NCBI GenBank assembly: GCA_026389845.1
Contig: JAPLHB010000144.1
Coordinates: forward strand, 1 to 64,000
Length of the DNA stretch: 64,000 nt
Source: Chloroflexota bacterium
GTDB lineage: Bacteria; Chloroflexota; Anaerolineae; CG2-30-64-16
Direction of reading: 5' to 3'
This document shows positions 34,826-43,499 of this stretch, in pieces (position 1 is the stretch's first letter; each line of letters starts with the position of its first letter). The notes beneath the pieces are model-generated. The model did not search any database. It saw nothing but the letters and a program-made list of their open reading frames with translations, and was not told the origin of the DNA. Both the position numbers and the translations under genes were made by a program.

Positions 34826-37800
34826 CAACAGCCGGGCGGGGTGTCGTCAGGCAGGGTATGAGCAATCAAAATCCCTTCCCCCGGCACCCCACTCTCCCAC
34901 ACTCCCACCGGCGTCCCCGCGTACCGGCCGGCCAGCGCGGCCGCCAGGTCGTGGCTGGCAGCGCGGCTGCGGGCGATCACCATCGCGTAGCCGCCCCCGC
35001 CGGCGCCGGCCAGCTTGCCGCCGTTGACATAGGGCCGCATGGTGGCGAACAGATCGTCTATGAATGGGTTGGTGCAGCCGGGGTCCATGCGCTTGTTGAG
35101 CACCCAATGTTCGCCCAACAGCGCGCCGAAGGTGTCCAGGTCGCCGGCGTACAACGCCTCCCGCATGGCGACCGCCAACCGCGCGATCTCCGCCTGGAGC
35201 CAGACCATCTCGGGGTCGCGTGCCATCCAACGACCCATCATCGCGCGCAGCAGGTTCTTCGCCAGCCGTTGCTGACCAGTGTACACCAGCAACAGGCGAT
35301 CCCGCAAGCCGGCTGCGGTTGCCGGCTCAAGCTGCACCGGCTCGACGTGAATCTGTTGGGGCAGACCGGGCCGCGTCGTGACCAGTTTGATGCCGCCTGT
35401 CAGCCCGCCCACCTGATCCTGCCACCCGCCGCCGGTGGTGAGCATCTGTTCGAGACAGAGCACTTCGTCGAAAAGGATAGAAGATGGGAGATGGAAGACG
35501 GATGCGGGATCAGCGGTCCCCCGTCTTCTGTCCTCCGTCCGGTTCAGCAGCCGCGCCAGGCACTCCAGCACCGCGCCGGCCATGATGGAGCTCGTTCCCA
35601 GCCCCGACCCGCGCGGGATGGCGGTCTCGGTGCTCAAACGCAGGCCGCCGCGTTCGGCCAACAGATCGCCGATGGGGGTGGCTGGATCGCAACTCGCGGG
35701 GACGATCCCGCGCAGCACCAGCGCGGCTTTGAGCAGGGCAAACGGGTCAGTGGGGTCGGCGTAGGCCAGGACTTCGCCGGCGTGGGCCGGCTCGATGGCC
35801 GCGTCAATGTCCCGGCTTTCGAGCACCAGCCTGGGTTCCGGCAGCAGCTCGGCCTCGGCGACGATAGGGTGGCGGCCACGCAGAGTGACAGCGGCGTTCA
35901 GCACCGTCCCCCCCCGTTCGAGGCTGTACGGCGGCGTGTCGGTCCAGCCCCCGCCGAAGTCAATCCGGGCCGCGGCCGCCACCCGCACCCGCCGCCTCTC
36001 GCGCTCAGGCCGGGCGCTGACCGAGCCAGTGGGTGTCTCTTGGAGCGATGGCGTCGCCGCTTCGATCATGGCCGCGAGTGTCTCGAACGCGCGATCTTCC
36101 CACGCCGGTTCCTGCGTCGCCTCGGCGATGGCCTTGTAGCCGCGCAGACGCAAGATCGGGGCGCCGGCAGCGAGCCAGGCGCCGACCAGTTCGCCGCGCC
36201 GCGCCGCCTGGCCCGTCGCCGTCCCCAGCAGACCGGCGACCTGGGCCGCGGGCCGCTCGGCCACGACTGCAGCGTAGAAGCGCCGGGCGGCCACCTGATC
36301 CTCCACGTCGGCCAACTCGGCCAACTCCCGCTCGCCATCCGCGCGGACGAAACTTTCGCCCAACGACAGGCGGGGAGCCGCCAACCAGCGCGTCCGCCAA
36401 CCCGCATCCGCCGCTTCCGGGACTTGCAGCGGCAGCGCCAGCCGCAAGCTCTCCTCCCGATCAACCGCCAGCGGGTATAGGCGCGCGTTCCACAACGTCC
36501 GGCCGTCCGGCGCCGCGTCCGGCCACACCTGCGCGGGGGTCAAGCCCGCCTGCGCCAGCCAGACCGGCCAGGCCTGGTTCAGGAAAGTGGCCCGCGGCGC
36601 ATCCCACGGTTGCTTGGGATCATCGTACAGCCCGAAGATGCGCGTGACGTAGCCGCCACCCGCAATCGGCAACTGGTGCAAGGCCACGTCGGCGGCCAGC
36701 GCCACGGGTTGCGCCGTCTGCACCTCGGCGACCAACGCGGCCCCGGCCCACGTCAAACCGCCCAACAGGCTGTCCGTCACCAGCACCCTCTCGCGCTCCC
36801 TCGCGGGGGGAGGGCTGGGAGGGGGGGCCACTTCCGCGCCGATCGCCGCATTAATGAGCACGAGCTGCTCCTGCGCACCCCTGCACCCCTGCACCCCTGC
36901 TCCCGCGCCCACCCCATCCCACCCGCACAGCCGCGCCAGGGCGTCGTCGCCGGCAGCCATGCGCCAATACTCAGCCGTGGAGCCGAAATGGACAAAGACG
37001 GCCGGCTGCAACCGCTCGACGCTGAACACCGCGCCCCGCAGACGTTCCCAGATCACCCGCCGCGCCGCCTGCACCGCCGGGGTTGCCGGGCCGTCGCTCT
37101 CGTCGGCCAGGTAGCCCTCGAACGTGGTGGAGCCGGCCAGGGGTAGCAGCAGATCGCCGTAGAGGTTCAAGCCAGCCGTGGCTTGTGGGCCGCACAGCCC
37201 GGCCACGGGAGTTTCGTGGGCCAACGCCAGCCATTTGGCCGCGGTGGCCGCGTCGAGCCAGACCAGGCCGGTGTCAATCTGCACTGTGCCGTCGGGGCTG
37301 ATGGCGTCCCAATGGGCCAGCTCCGCGGCCGAAGGCTTGTGCAGGTAGGCGCGCACCCGATGGCCCCCCTCGGCCGCCGCGTAGACGCCGTGCCGCCGGC
37401 CCATGTCGGCCGGGGCTGCCGCGGCCACGCCGATCACCCCAGGACGCCGGCAAGAGAGCTGCAAGTGATCGAAGATCAACAGCACGTCGCCGGAGCTGAT
37501 CAGAACGCCCGGCGGCAGCTCGGCCGACAGCGCGCTGAGGCTGATGAGAAACTCGTCGAAGATCGTGGACGTGCGACCATCGGGCAGGGTGCGCGGCACG
37601 CGGGCGAAGAGCTTGCCGATGGCCGAGCAGTGGGGCAGCCGTTTGGAATCACCGCCGGAGTGGATGATCAGCAGCCGTTCCAGGCGCAGCGTGGAGGATG
37701 CCGGTTCGCCGTCGTTAGTCACGGCCGCCCAGTCGGCCACCTGAGCCAGCGCGTGCAGGGTGGCTCCGCCGGAGCCGATGCGCCGGCCGGCCGGATCGGG

Positions 37801-38010
37801 GATGACCAGAAAGCGCGTGCGCGTGGGCAGCAGGCCGGCCTCGCGGCGCCAGTCCAACTGCCGGCGGTACATGGCCGCCTGCCGTTCGTCGCTGGCGGTC
37901 AACACGCAAACATCGAAGCCGACCGCGCTGCCCTGCTGCAACGAGGCCAGATAGCGTTGCCAGTTGTTGCGTTGGGCTTGCTGCAAAAAGGTGCTGCTGC
38001 CGGTATCCAT
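34825..38010 (-). CDS. fkp: Bifunctional L-fucokinase / GDP-L-fucose pyrophosphorylase
   Basis: 1061 residues (Bacteroides Fkp is about 950). N-terminal pyrophosphorylase domain: GSGGATLHALAQVA, LIIHSGGDSKRLPHCSAIGK, IFDEFLISLSAL and SSGDVLLIFD. C-terminal GHMP kinase: WTDTPPYSLERGGTVLNAAV and the ATP loop IPRGSGLGTSSIMAGAV (about 797-813), ending with KLAGAGGGGYAMVIA. It salvages L-fucose to GDP-fucose for the surface polymer. Extra length comes partly from repeat-derived insertions: RTEDRRRGTADPASVFH (35475-35541), PPPSPPPARERERV (about 36790-36830) and GAGAGVQGCRGAQEQ (36871-36910). These do not occur at known catalytic motifs. Confidence 0.93.
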   Translation of the reverse strand: MDTGSSTFLQQAQRNNWQRYLASLQQGSAVGFDVCVLTASDERQAAMYRRQLDWRREAGLLPTRTRFLVIPDPAGRRIGSGGATLHALAQVADWAAVTNDGEPASSTLRLERLLIIHSGGDSKRLPHCSAIGKLFARVPRTLPDGRTSTIFDEFLISLSALSAELPPGVLISSGDVLLIFDHLQLSCRRPGVIGVAAAAPADMGRRHGVYAAAEGGHRVRAYLHKPSAAELAHWDAISPDGTVQIDTGLVWLDAATAAKWLALAHETPVAGLCGPQATAGLNLYGDLLLPLAGSTTFEGYLADESDGPATPAVQAARRVIWERLRGAVFSVERLQPAVFVHFGSTAEYWRMAAGDDALARLCGWDGVGAGAGVQGCRGAQEQLVLINAAIGAEVAPPPSPPPARERERVLVTDSLLGGLTWAGAALVAEVQTAQPVALAADVALHQLPIAGGGYVTRIFGLYDDPKQPWDAPRATFLNQAWPVWLAQAGLTPAQVWPDAAPDGRTLWNARLYPLAVDREESLRLALPLQVPEAADAGWRTRWLAAPRLSLGESFVRADGERELAELADVEDQVAARRFYAAVVAERPAAQVAGLLGTATGQAARRGELVGAWLAAGAPILRLRGYKAIAEATQEPAWEDRAFETLAAMIEAATPSLQETPTGSVSARPERERRRVRVAAAARIDFGGGWTDTPPYSLERGGTVLNAAVTLRGRHPIVAEAELLPEPRLVLESRDIDAAIEPAHAGEVLAYADPTDPFALLKAALVLRGIVPASCDPATPIGDLLAERGGLRLSTETAIPRGSGLGTSSIMAGAVLECLARLLNRTEDRRRGTADPASVFHLPSSILFDEVLCLEQMLTTGGGWQDQVGGLTGGIKLVTTRPGLPQQIHVEPVQLEPATAAGLRDRLLLVYTGQQRLAKNLLRAMMGRWMARDPEMVWLQAEIARLAVAMREALYAGDLDTFGALLGEHWVLNKRMDPGCTNPFIDDLFATMRPYVNGGKLAGAGGGGYAMVIARSRAASHDLAAALAGRYAGTPVGVWESGVPGEGILIAHTLPDDTPPGC
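35475..35541. repeat. GATGGGA-type heptamers inside fkp
   Basis: GATAGAA, GATGGGA, GATGGAA, GACGGAT, GCGGGAT face CCGTCTTCTGTCCTCCGTCC. The array is in frame within the kinase domain and encodes a 15-20 residue insertion just after the LARLLN helix. Confidence 0.8.
36786..36910. repeat. GC-rich short repeats inside fkp
   Basis: A CTCGCGCTCCCTCGCGGGGGGAGGG stretch and three GCACCCCT 8-bp units (36876-36900). Both are in frame and encode Pro/Arg/Glu- and Gly/Cys-rich loops in the pyrophosphorylase-side half of Fkp. Confidence 0.7.
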
Positions 38011-38031
38011 CATCGTGTTACGATCCTTCGT

Positions 38032-39024
38032 TTAGACCGTCGCAACGTCTTTCGCCCACGCGCGGTTTTCCTGATACCAGTGGACGAGCGCGGCCAACCC
38101 TTCGGCCAGGAACGTCTGGGGGCGCCAGTCGAGGAGCCGGCCGGCTTTGCCGATGTCGGCCCAGGTGGCGGGCACATCGGCCGGGTGCGCGGGGTGATAT
38201 TCCAGCCGCGCCGGGCGACCCACCAGTGTTTCGACCTGGGCGATCACGTCGCGCAGCCCTGCCGGATGGTCGCCTCCCAGGTTGATGATCTCGTAGCCGA
38301 GCGGCGTCAGGCCGGCGATCGTGCCCCGCGCGATGTCGTCAACGAAGGTGAAATCGCGGGACTGCGCGCCGTCGCCGTAGATCGTCACCGGCCTCCCCTC
38401 GCTGATCCACTGCACCAGGCGAAACGGCAGCATGTCGGGTCGGCCGGCCGGGCCGTAGACCGTGAAATAGCGAAAAACAGTCACGTCGAGGCCGTAGAGG
38501 TAATGGTAGGTGTAGCAGAGCGTCTCGGCGGCCTTCTTCGAGGCGGCGTAGGGGGAAACAGGCTGGTCGGTGTTCTGGTCTTCCCGATAGGGCAGACGAC
38601 TTTCGCGGCCGTACACGCTGGAGCTGGAGGCCAGCACGAACTTGGGCACACCCTGTTGGCGGCAAAATTCCAGCAGGTTCAGCGTGCCCACGGTGTTCGT
38701 CTCGACGTAAATCCAGGGATTCTCGACGGAGTAACGGACGCCGGCGCGCGCCGCCAGATTGATCACCGCATCGAAGGACGATTCGCGATTCGCGGCTTGC
38801 GATTCCCAGAGTTCCCTCAATTCCTTCTGGTTGACAATGTCCAGCCGATAAAACTCAAAGCCCGGCTTACCTTCGAGTTGCGCCAGCCGCCATTCTTTCA
38901 GCCGCACGTCGTAGGCATCGTTAAGGTTATCCGCGCCTACTACCGCGTGTCCGCCTGCCAGCAGCAGTTCGGCCACCTTTGCGCCGATGAAGCCGGCTGC
39001 CCCGGTCACCAGATAGCGTCCCAT
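38032..39024 (-). CDS. NAD-dependent epimerase (UDP-glucuronate 4-epimerase-like)
   Basis: 330 residues. Rossmann motif VTGAAGFIGAKVAE at the N-terminus, INLAARAGVRYSVENP, SSSSVYG, catalytic YAASK, and the substrate-side FTVYGPAGRPDM and RDFTFVDDIARGTI are typical of UDP-GlcA 4-epimerases and related extended SDRs. It supplies a sugar nucleotide to the polymer. The ATG at 39024 is chosen because the in-frame extension to 39192 translates hairpin repeat copy B. A small insertion, SQAANRES, comes from GCGAATC heptamers (38781-38808). Confidence 0.92.
   Translation of the reverse strand: MGRYLVTGAAGFIGAKVAELLLAGGHAVVGADNLNDAYDVRLKEWRLAQLEGKPGFEFYRLDIVNQKELRELWESQAANRESSFDAVINLAARAGVRYSVENPWIYVETNTVGTLNLLEFCRQQGVPKFVLASSSSVYGRESRLPYREDQNTDQPVSPYAASKKAAETLCYTYHYLYGLDVTVFRYFTVYGPAGRPDMLPFRLVQWISEGRPVTIYGDGAQSRDFTFVDDIARGTIAGLTPLGYEIINLGGDHPAGLRDVIAQVETLVGRPARLEYHPAHPADVPATWADIGKAGRLLDWRPQTFLAEGLAALVHWYQENRAWAKDVATV
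38781..38808. repeat. GCGAATC heptamers inside the epimerase gene
   Basis: Minus-strand units GGGAATC, GCAAGCC, GCGAATC, GCGAATC add about eight residues before the conserved DAVINLAARAG stretch. Confidence 0.7.
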
Positions 39025-39117
39025 ATCCGCTCTCCCGACGCGCGGGTGTAACTCGCGCGCTGCCCGCGGCCAGTGGCGGTCGCAAGCCAAATAGGGGGTC
39101 GTTTGGTTCGGTTTCAG

Positions 39118-39243
39118 CCATTCGGGCCGGTGATTGAAATCACCGTCTGGTACGAAAAGTGCGTTGAAACGCACTGTGCCCCATGGCGTCAACCCGTTTC
39201 AACGGGTTTTGGCTGTGCCAGACTACGATTTCAACCGTAGGCG
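39118..39243 (-). repeat. 126-bp four-hairpin repeat, copy B
   Basis: Reverse-complement copy of 1351-1476 at roughly 91% identity without gaps. Stems are conserved, except that the first hairpin has one substitution (GTTGAAATCG). It lies upstream of the epimerase start and downstream of tRNA-Leu. The same tips, TTGAAA/TTTCAA, are retained in all four hairpins. Confidence 0.92.
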
Positions 39244-39361
39244 GTGGGCGCTGCAATGGCAAATGCCGCGCCGAACGACCCAGTAGTGCAGTTCATAGGG
39301 TAATCAGCGTGAACGGCCGCGGAGCGCAGGCGCTGCAACGCGGCGGCCCGTTGTAGCAAAG

Positions 39362-39393
39362 AAAAAGCCCGGTCGCTATGTCGGCGCCGGGCT
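39362..39393 (-). terminator. Intrinsic terminator after tRNA-Leu
   Basis: Minus strand: AGCCCGG ... CCGGGCT followed by a T-rich run (TTTTC). A second stem-loop, GGCTCTCGAC with GTCGAGAGAGCC (39405-39439), lies between it and the tRNA. The region 39244-39361 shows no gene. Confidence 0.75.
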
Positions 39394-39469
39394 AACCTGG
39401 GGTCGGCTCTCGACACCTGCGGGTAACGTCGAGAGAGCCTGAAAACCATCGTGAATCTATCGCAACAGG

Positions 39470-39552
39470 TGCCCCCGGCCCGACTCGAACGGGCACGCCC
39501 AAACGGGCACAGGCCCTCAACCTGCCGTGTATACCAATTCCACCACGGGGGC
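39470..39552 (-). tRNA. tRNA-Leu (anticodon GAG)
   Basis: 83 bases with a long variable arm as expected for class II. Acceptor GCCCCCG/CGGGGGC, anticodon stem GCAGG/CCTGT with loop TTGAGGG (anticodon GAG), variable arm TGCCCGTTTGGGCGT, T arm with GTTCGAGTC. CCA is not encoded. Confidence 0.95.
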
Positions 39553-39564
39553 ATTACAGGTTTG

Positions 39565-39592
39565 ATTATAGCCAATTCGCGCGACTTGTCAA
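39565..39592 (-). promoter_or_regulatory. Consensus promoter of tRNA-Leu
   Basis: Minus strand TTGACA (39592-39587), 16-base spacer, TATAAT (39570-39565), 12 bases before the tRNA 5' end. Both boxes are perfect consensus. Confidence 0.85.
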
Positions 39593-39634
39593 CTGCGGCC
39601 CATCGCAATGACGGCGTGAAATAGCGAAGAATTT

Positions 39635-40597
39635 TCAATTCTCCCGAAAATGCACGATGATCCGCCGCAGCGTGTCGTCCAGTGAATAGCGCGGCCGGTA
39701 GCCGATCAGTTCCTGAGCGCGCGTGATGTCGGGGACGCGACGATGCATGTCCTCGAAGCCTGGCTCATACGCCTGCTCGTAAGGAACCATCACGATCGGG
39801 GACGCGCTGCCGGTCAGGGCGATCACGCGGCGGGCCAGATCCATGATGGTGATCTCCTCGGTGCTGCCCAGGTTGAAGACCTCGCCGACCGCGCGGGGAT
39901 GCTCGGCCAGCTTGAGCACGGCGCCCACCACGTCCAGCACGTCGGCGAAGCAGCGCGATTGCTGCCCGTCGCCATAGACCGTCAGCGGCTCACCGGCCAA
40001 CGCCTGGTGCACGAAACGGGGCGCCACCATGCCGTAGCGCCCGGTCTGCCGCGGGCCGATGGTGTTGAAGAAGCGGCAGATCACCACGGGCAGGCCGCGC
40101 TGCTTGTGATAGGCCAGCGCCAGGAACTCATCCATCGCCTTCGAGTTGGCGTAGGCCCACCGGCTGCGCGTCGTCGGCCCCATCACGCCGTCGCCATCCT
40201 CGCGAAACGGCACGGCGTTGCTCTTGCCATAGATCTCGGACGTGGAAGCCAGGATCACCTTGCGCCGGTAGCGGTTGGCGATGCGCAATACCGCGGACGT
40301 GCCCAGGACGTTGGTCTCGATGGTGTGGACAGGGTCGCGCACGATCAACTCCACGCCCACCGCGGCCGCCAGGTGATAGACGATGCCGCACTCGCTCACC
40401 AACCGATCCATGACCGTCTCGTTGGTGATCGTTTCCAGCACGAACTGGAAGTCGGGTCGGCCGACCAGGTGGCGGATGTTCGCCTCGGCGCCGGTGGACA
40501 GGTCGTCAATCGCCACGACCTGGTGTCCCGCCGTCAGCAGCGCCTCGCTCAGGTGGCTGCCGATAAACCCCGCCCCGCCGGTGATGAGTGCCTTCAT
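39635..40597 (-). CDS. NAD-dependent sugar-nucleotide epimerase/dehydratase
   Basis: 320 residues. ITGGAGFIGSHLSEALL, DDLSTG, VYHLAAAVGVELIVRDP, STSEIYG, catalytic YANSK, FFNTIGPRQTGRYGMV and GEVFNLGSTEEITIMDLA are all present. The pattern is closest to UDP-glucose 4-epimerase or UDP-glucuronate decarboxylase-like enzymes. The IGPRQTGRYGMV stretch is of the type seen in dTDP/UDP-sugar decarboxylases. The exact reaction is not certain. It feeds the polysaccharide cluster although tRNA-Leu separates it from the other genes. Confidence 0.92.
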   Translation of the reverse strand: MKALITGGAGFIGSHLSEALLTAGHQVVAIDDLSTGAEANIRHLVGRPDFQFVLETITNETVMDRLVSECGIVYHLAAAVGVELIVRDPVHTIETNVLGTSAVLRIANRYRRKVILASTSEIYGKSNAVPFREDGDGVMGPTTRSRWAYANSKAMDEFLALAYHKQRGLPVVICRFFNTIGPRQTGRYGMVAPRFVHQALAGEPLTVYGDGQQSRCFADVLDVVGAVLKLAEHPRAVGEVFNLGSTEEITIMDLARRVIALTGSASPIVMVPYEQAYEPGFEDMHRRVPDITRAQELIGYRPRYSLDDTLRRIIVHFREN

Positions 40598-40618
40598 GAG
40601 AACCTCTTGATTTTGCTT

Positions 40619-41914
40619 TTAATCCAACACCACTCGTACCATCGTCTCTGCCGCGATCCCGTTGCTGTTCAGCGACACCTCGACCACCCCATCCGACCGG
40701 ATCAGCGTGTAGATCAGGTTGGACTTGCCGAAGACGGGCACGGCCCAGGTCTCGCCATCCCGCTCCTCCAGGCGCACGCGGACGTAGTCGGCGCGACCGC
40801 TGGCCGCGGGGATGTTACGGGCCAGTTTCGCCGCGACGGTCTGCGTCTTCAGCGGCGGCGCGCCGAGCAGCAGGCGGAGGGTGGGCGTGACGAAGCGGCC
40901 GAAGATGTTGATGCACGAGACCGGGTTGCCAGGCAGCCCGAAGACCGGCTTGCCCTCGCACACGGCCAGGATCGTCGGCTTGCCGGGGCGGATCGCGACG
41001 CCATGGACCAACACGCCGGGCCGGCCGAGCGCGTTGATCGCGTGCGCGGTCAGGTCGCGGTAGCTCACCGAGCTGCCCGCGGTGACGACGACCACGTCCG
41101 CCTCGTCGAACGCGGCCCTGACCGCCGCGTCGATCTCTTCCTGCGTGTCGGGCGCGATGGGGTAGGTGAGCGGGATGCCGCCCGCGCGGCGCACGTAGCC
41201 CGCCAGGGTGTAGCTGTTGACATCGCGCACCTGGCCCGGCCCCGGCTCCTGCTCCGGCGGCACCACCTCATCCCCCTGGCTCACGATCCCCACCCGCGGT
41301 TGCCGCGCCGTCTGCACTTCGGTGATCCCCACCGCCAGCAAGCCGCCCAGGTCTTGCGGACGCAGGGTGTGGCCGGCCGATAGGATCAACTCGCCCGCGG
41401 TCACGTCCTCACCGGGCTGGATGCAGTTATCGCCCGCGGCCACGGCGCGCATCACCTCGATGCTGTACGCCTCAAAAGCCGCAGGGCTTGTCTTCGTCTT
41501 TCGTCCTTCGTCCTTCGTCACCGCAAACATGGGCGGGCCGGCGCGATTCGTGTGCTCGATCATCACCACCGCGTCCGCGCCCTGGGGAACCATGCCGCCG
41601 GTGTGCGCCAGCGCGGCCTGGCCCGGCCCCAAGATGAAGTCGGTCTGCTGCCCCATCGCCGCCTCGGCCACCACGTCCAGGTAGGCCGGCATACCGGGCG
41701 TGGCGCCGTGGGTGTCGGCGGCCTGCACCGCATAGCCGTCCACCGTGCCGCGGACGAAGGTCGGCAGCTCGTGAGGCGCAGTCGCATCCCGCGCCAGCAC
41801 CCGGTCGAGCGCATCGGCCACGCGGCACAACTCCGGCACGACGACCGGTGTGAAGTGTTGCGTAAAGATCTCCCACGCCTCATCGGCGGGGAGGAGTTTG
41901 AGGAATTCGGGCAT
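40619..41914 (-). CDS. moeA: Molybdopterin molybdotransferase MoeA
   Basis: 431 residues. N-terminal domain: ALDRVLARDATAPHELPTFVRGTVDGYAV (core FVRGTVDGYAV), GTGGMVPQGADAVVMIE-like HTGGMVPQGADAVVMIEH. Central MoCF-binding domain: VVVTAGSSVSYRDLTAHAI and FGLPGNPVSCINIF. MoeA inserts molybdate into adenylated molybdopterin. No other moa/mob genes are in the window. An in-frame GACGAAG heptamer array (41491-41520) adds KDEGRKTKTS after the MFAVT strand, in domain 3 near SIEVMRAVAAGDNC. Confidence 0.94.
   Translation of the reverse strand: MPEFLKLLPADEAWEIFTQHFTPVVVPELCRVADALDRVLARDATAPHELPTFVRGTVDGYAVQAADTHGATPGMPAYLDVVAEAAMGQQTDFILGPGQAALAHTGGMVPQGADAVVMIEHTNRAGPPMFAVTKDEGRKTKTSPAAFEAYSIEVMRAVAAGDNCIQPGEDVTAGELILSAGHTLRPQDLGGLLAVGITEVQTARQPRVGIVSQGDEVVPPEQEPGPGQVRDVNSYTLAGYVRRAGGIPLTYPIAPDTQEEIDAAVRAAFDEADVVVVTAGSSVSYRDLTAHAINALGRPGVLVHGVAIRPGKPTILAVCEGKPVFGLPGNPVSCINIFGRFVTPTLRLLLGAPPLKTQTVAAKLARNIPAASGRADYVRVRLEERDGETWAVPVFGKSNLIYTLIRSDGVVEVSLNSNGIAAETMVRVVLD
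41491..41520. repeat. GACGAAN heptamers inside moeA
   Basis: Minus-strand units GACGAAG, GACGAAG, GACGAAA, GACGAAG in frame. They encode the Lys/Asp/Glu/Arg-rich insertion TKDEGRKTKT. Confidence 0.85.
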
Positions 41915-41925
41915 AGCGTAATTCG

Positions 41926-42006
41926 TGAAACGTGATGCGTGACGAGTGCCACGTGACGAGTGCTTTGTGATCGGGAGAGGTCACGCAGCACGCATCACGT
42001 AGCACG
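41926..42006. repeat. Inverted arms of CACGCAN-type heptamers
   Basis: GTGAAACGTGATGCGTGACGAGTGCCACGTGA faces TCACGCAGCACGCATCACGTAGCACG. It lies between the Yip1 gene stop and the moeA start. Confidence 0.82.
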
Positions 42007-42008
42007 TT

Positions 42009-42776
42009 CTACTTCAGCGCCGACAGCGCCAGCACAATCCAGAGTATAATCCCCGGCAGCACGATCGGGATGAACGCCACAGCCAGGAGCGCGCGGTCGA
42101 GGGTCAATTCGTGGCTGGCCGCGGTGGCCTTGACGTAGAGCGCCAGCCCCCAGATGAAGGCGATCAGCGCGAGGAGGCCGCCGAGATACGGAACCCAGCG
42201 CAGGACGAGCAGCAGGTGCGGCGCGGCGAAGATCGCGGTCGTGCCGAAAAAGCTCGCCAGCGACGCGCGGCCGCCGAGCAGCTTGGCGAACAGCATCACC
42301 CAGATGCCGTAGCCGAGCCACGCGCCCAGCGTGCCCGCAGCCAACGGGATGCCCGTGCCGCCGAACGGCCGCGAGGCCCACGCGCCGATCTGTTCAAGAA
42401 GTTGCGGCACGGGGCGGGGCAGCGGAGTCGGCAGACTGGCGATGCTCGTGCCGATGTCCAGACCCATGCGGAAGTTCTCGCGGAATTGGTCCAGGCCGGC
42501 AAGCGCCGCCGTGCGCACGTCGGGCGGGAGGTTATCCAGGGCGGTGCGCGCCTGATCGAGGCCATCCTCGAATTTCTTCGTAACCTCGGCCGTCTCCGCG
42601 GTGCTGAGCGGCTTGTTCTGAAGCGCCTTGACTGTGTTGGTGATCAGGCCAGGCAGTCCGGCCAACAGCGACACGATCAGGATGACCAGAAGGCCCTCGG
42701 CGAAGACGTTGCGCCGCGCGCGCAGACGGGCGAAGGCAGCCGAATCGAACAGAAGCGCCCGAATCCAGTCAGTCAT
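42009..42776 (-). CDS. Yip1-domain membrane protein
   Basis: 255 residues with five hydrophobic segments. Early segment VFAEGLLVILIVSLLAGLPGLI, then a soluble stretch (about 60-130), then GTLGAWLGYGIWVMLFAKLLGGRASLASFFGTTAI, typical of Yip1/YIP1-like bacterial proteins (core LGYGIWVMLFAKLLGG). Function in bacteria is unknown; possibly membrane organisation. It is the second of two paralogous genes in tandem, starting three bases after the other's stop. Confidence 0.82.
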   Translation of the reverse strand: MTDWIRALLFDSAAFARLRARRNVFAEGLLVILIVSLLAGLPGLITNTVKALQNKPLSTAETAEVTKKFEDGLDQARTALDNLPPDVRTAALAGLDQFRENFRMGLDIGTSIASLPTPLPRPVPQLLEQIGAWASRPFGGTGIPLAAGTLGAWLGYGIWVMLFAKLLGGRASLASFFGTTAIFAAPHLLLVLRWVPYLGGLLALIAFIWGLALYVKATAASHELTLDRALLAVAFIPIVLPGIILWIVLALSALK

Positions 42777-42779
42777 AGC

Positions 42780-43499
42780 TCACCTCCCCGCCGTCATCGC
42801 GCCGATGATCGCGCTGGCGACCACGCCCAGCACGACCCAAAGCAGCAGGTAGACCAGGAACGGCAACAGCGTGGCCCAGAACGCCCGTCCCCAGGTCAGA
42901 TTGTGCGTCGTCCGGAGCGCCTTGTAGCGGCAGATGAGCTGCCAGGTGTTCAACACCCCGCCGAGCACCAGGAACGGGACGAAGTGTAAGCCACGTAGCA
43001 GCAGTGGTGTGGTCGCCAACGCTGTTACACCGAGGGTCTGGCCGAGTGAGCCTGTCCCCCGCAGCAGACGGGCGAAGACGTGCGCCAACACGCCGTAGAC
43101 CAGCCAGCTCAACAACATGCCGACGGGCCAGGTTACGATGTTCAGCGCGGCCGTGGTCGGGCTGGACGCGCCGAAGAACACCGGGAAGACCTGCCAGCCG
43201 CGCTCATACCATTGCTGGAATTGCGCCAGCGCAGCCGGATTGCCGGCCATGAACGACCACCACGACATGTGCTGTAGGTTCTGCAGCACGATTTCCTTGA
43301 TCTCATTCAGATTGGGAGTGCTGGCCCAGGCGAGCAGTTGGCCGATGAGCGCCAGCATCGCGGTGACCACGCCGATGATGACGATGAGGAACAGGCCCTC
43401 GACGAACGGGTTATCGTCGTCTCGCAGCTCGGCATACGCGTCGCCGTCGAGGAACAGGGCACGCAGGACGAGCTTGAGCGACAGTGTCCGATGTCCCAT
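42780..43499 (-). CDS. Yip1-domain membrane protein
   Basis: 239 residues with the same layout as its neighbour: LFLDGDAYAELRDDDNPFVEG (opening), FLIVIIGVVTAMLALIGQLL, a soluble loop, WLVYGVLAHVFARLLRGTGSLGQTLGVTALAT (core WLVYGVLAHVFARLLRG) and C-terminal helices. AGGAGG precedes the ATG. The two genes look like an ancient duplication and probably act together. No transport or enzymatic motif is visible. Confidence 0.82.
   Translation of the reverse strand: MGHRTLSLKLVLRALFLDGDAYAELRDDDNPFVEGLFLIVIIGVVTAMLALIGQLLAWASTPNLNEIKEIVLQNLQHMSWWSFMAGNPAALAQFQQWYERGWQVFPVFFGASSPTTAALNIVTWPVGMLLSWLVYGVLAHVFARLLRGTGSLGQTLGVTALATTPLLLRGLHFVPFLVLGGVLNTWQLICRYKALRTTHNLTWGRAFWATLLPFLVYLLLWVVLGVVASAIIGAMTAGR

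Noticed and set aside
34807-39051. Long plus-strand open frames (557 and 622 codons) opposite fkp and the epimerase
   Set aside because: They are antisense shadows with biased composition and no recognisable domain, while the minus strand has complete enzyme motifs.
39025-39192. N-terminal extension of the epimerase up to 39192
   Set aside because: The extension translates hairpin repeat copy B. The Rossmann motif begins right after the Met at 39024.
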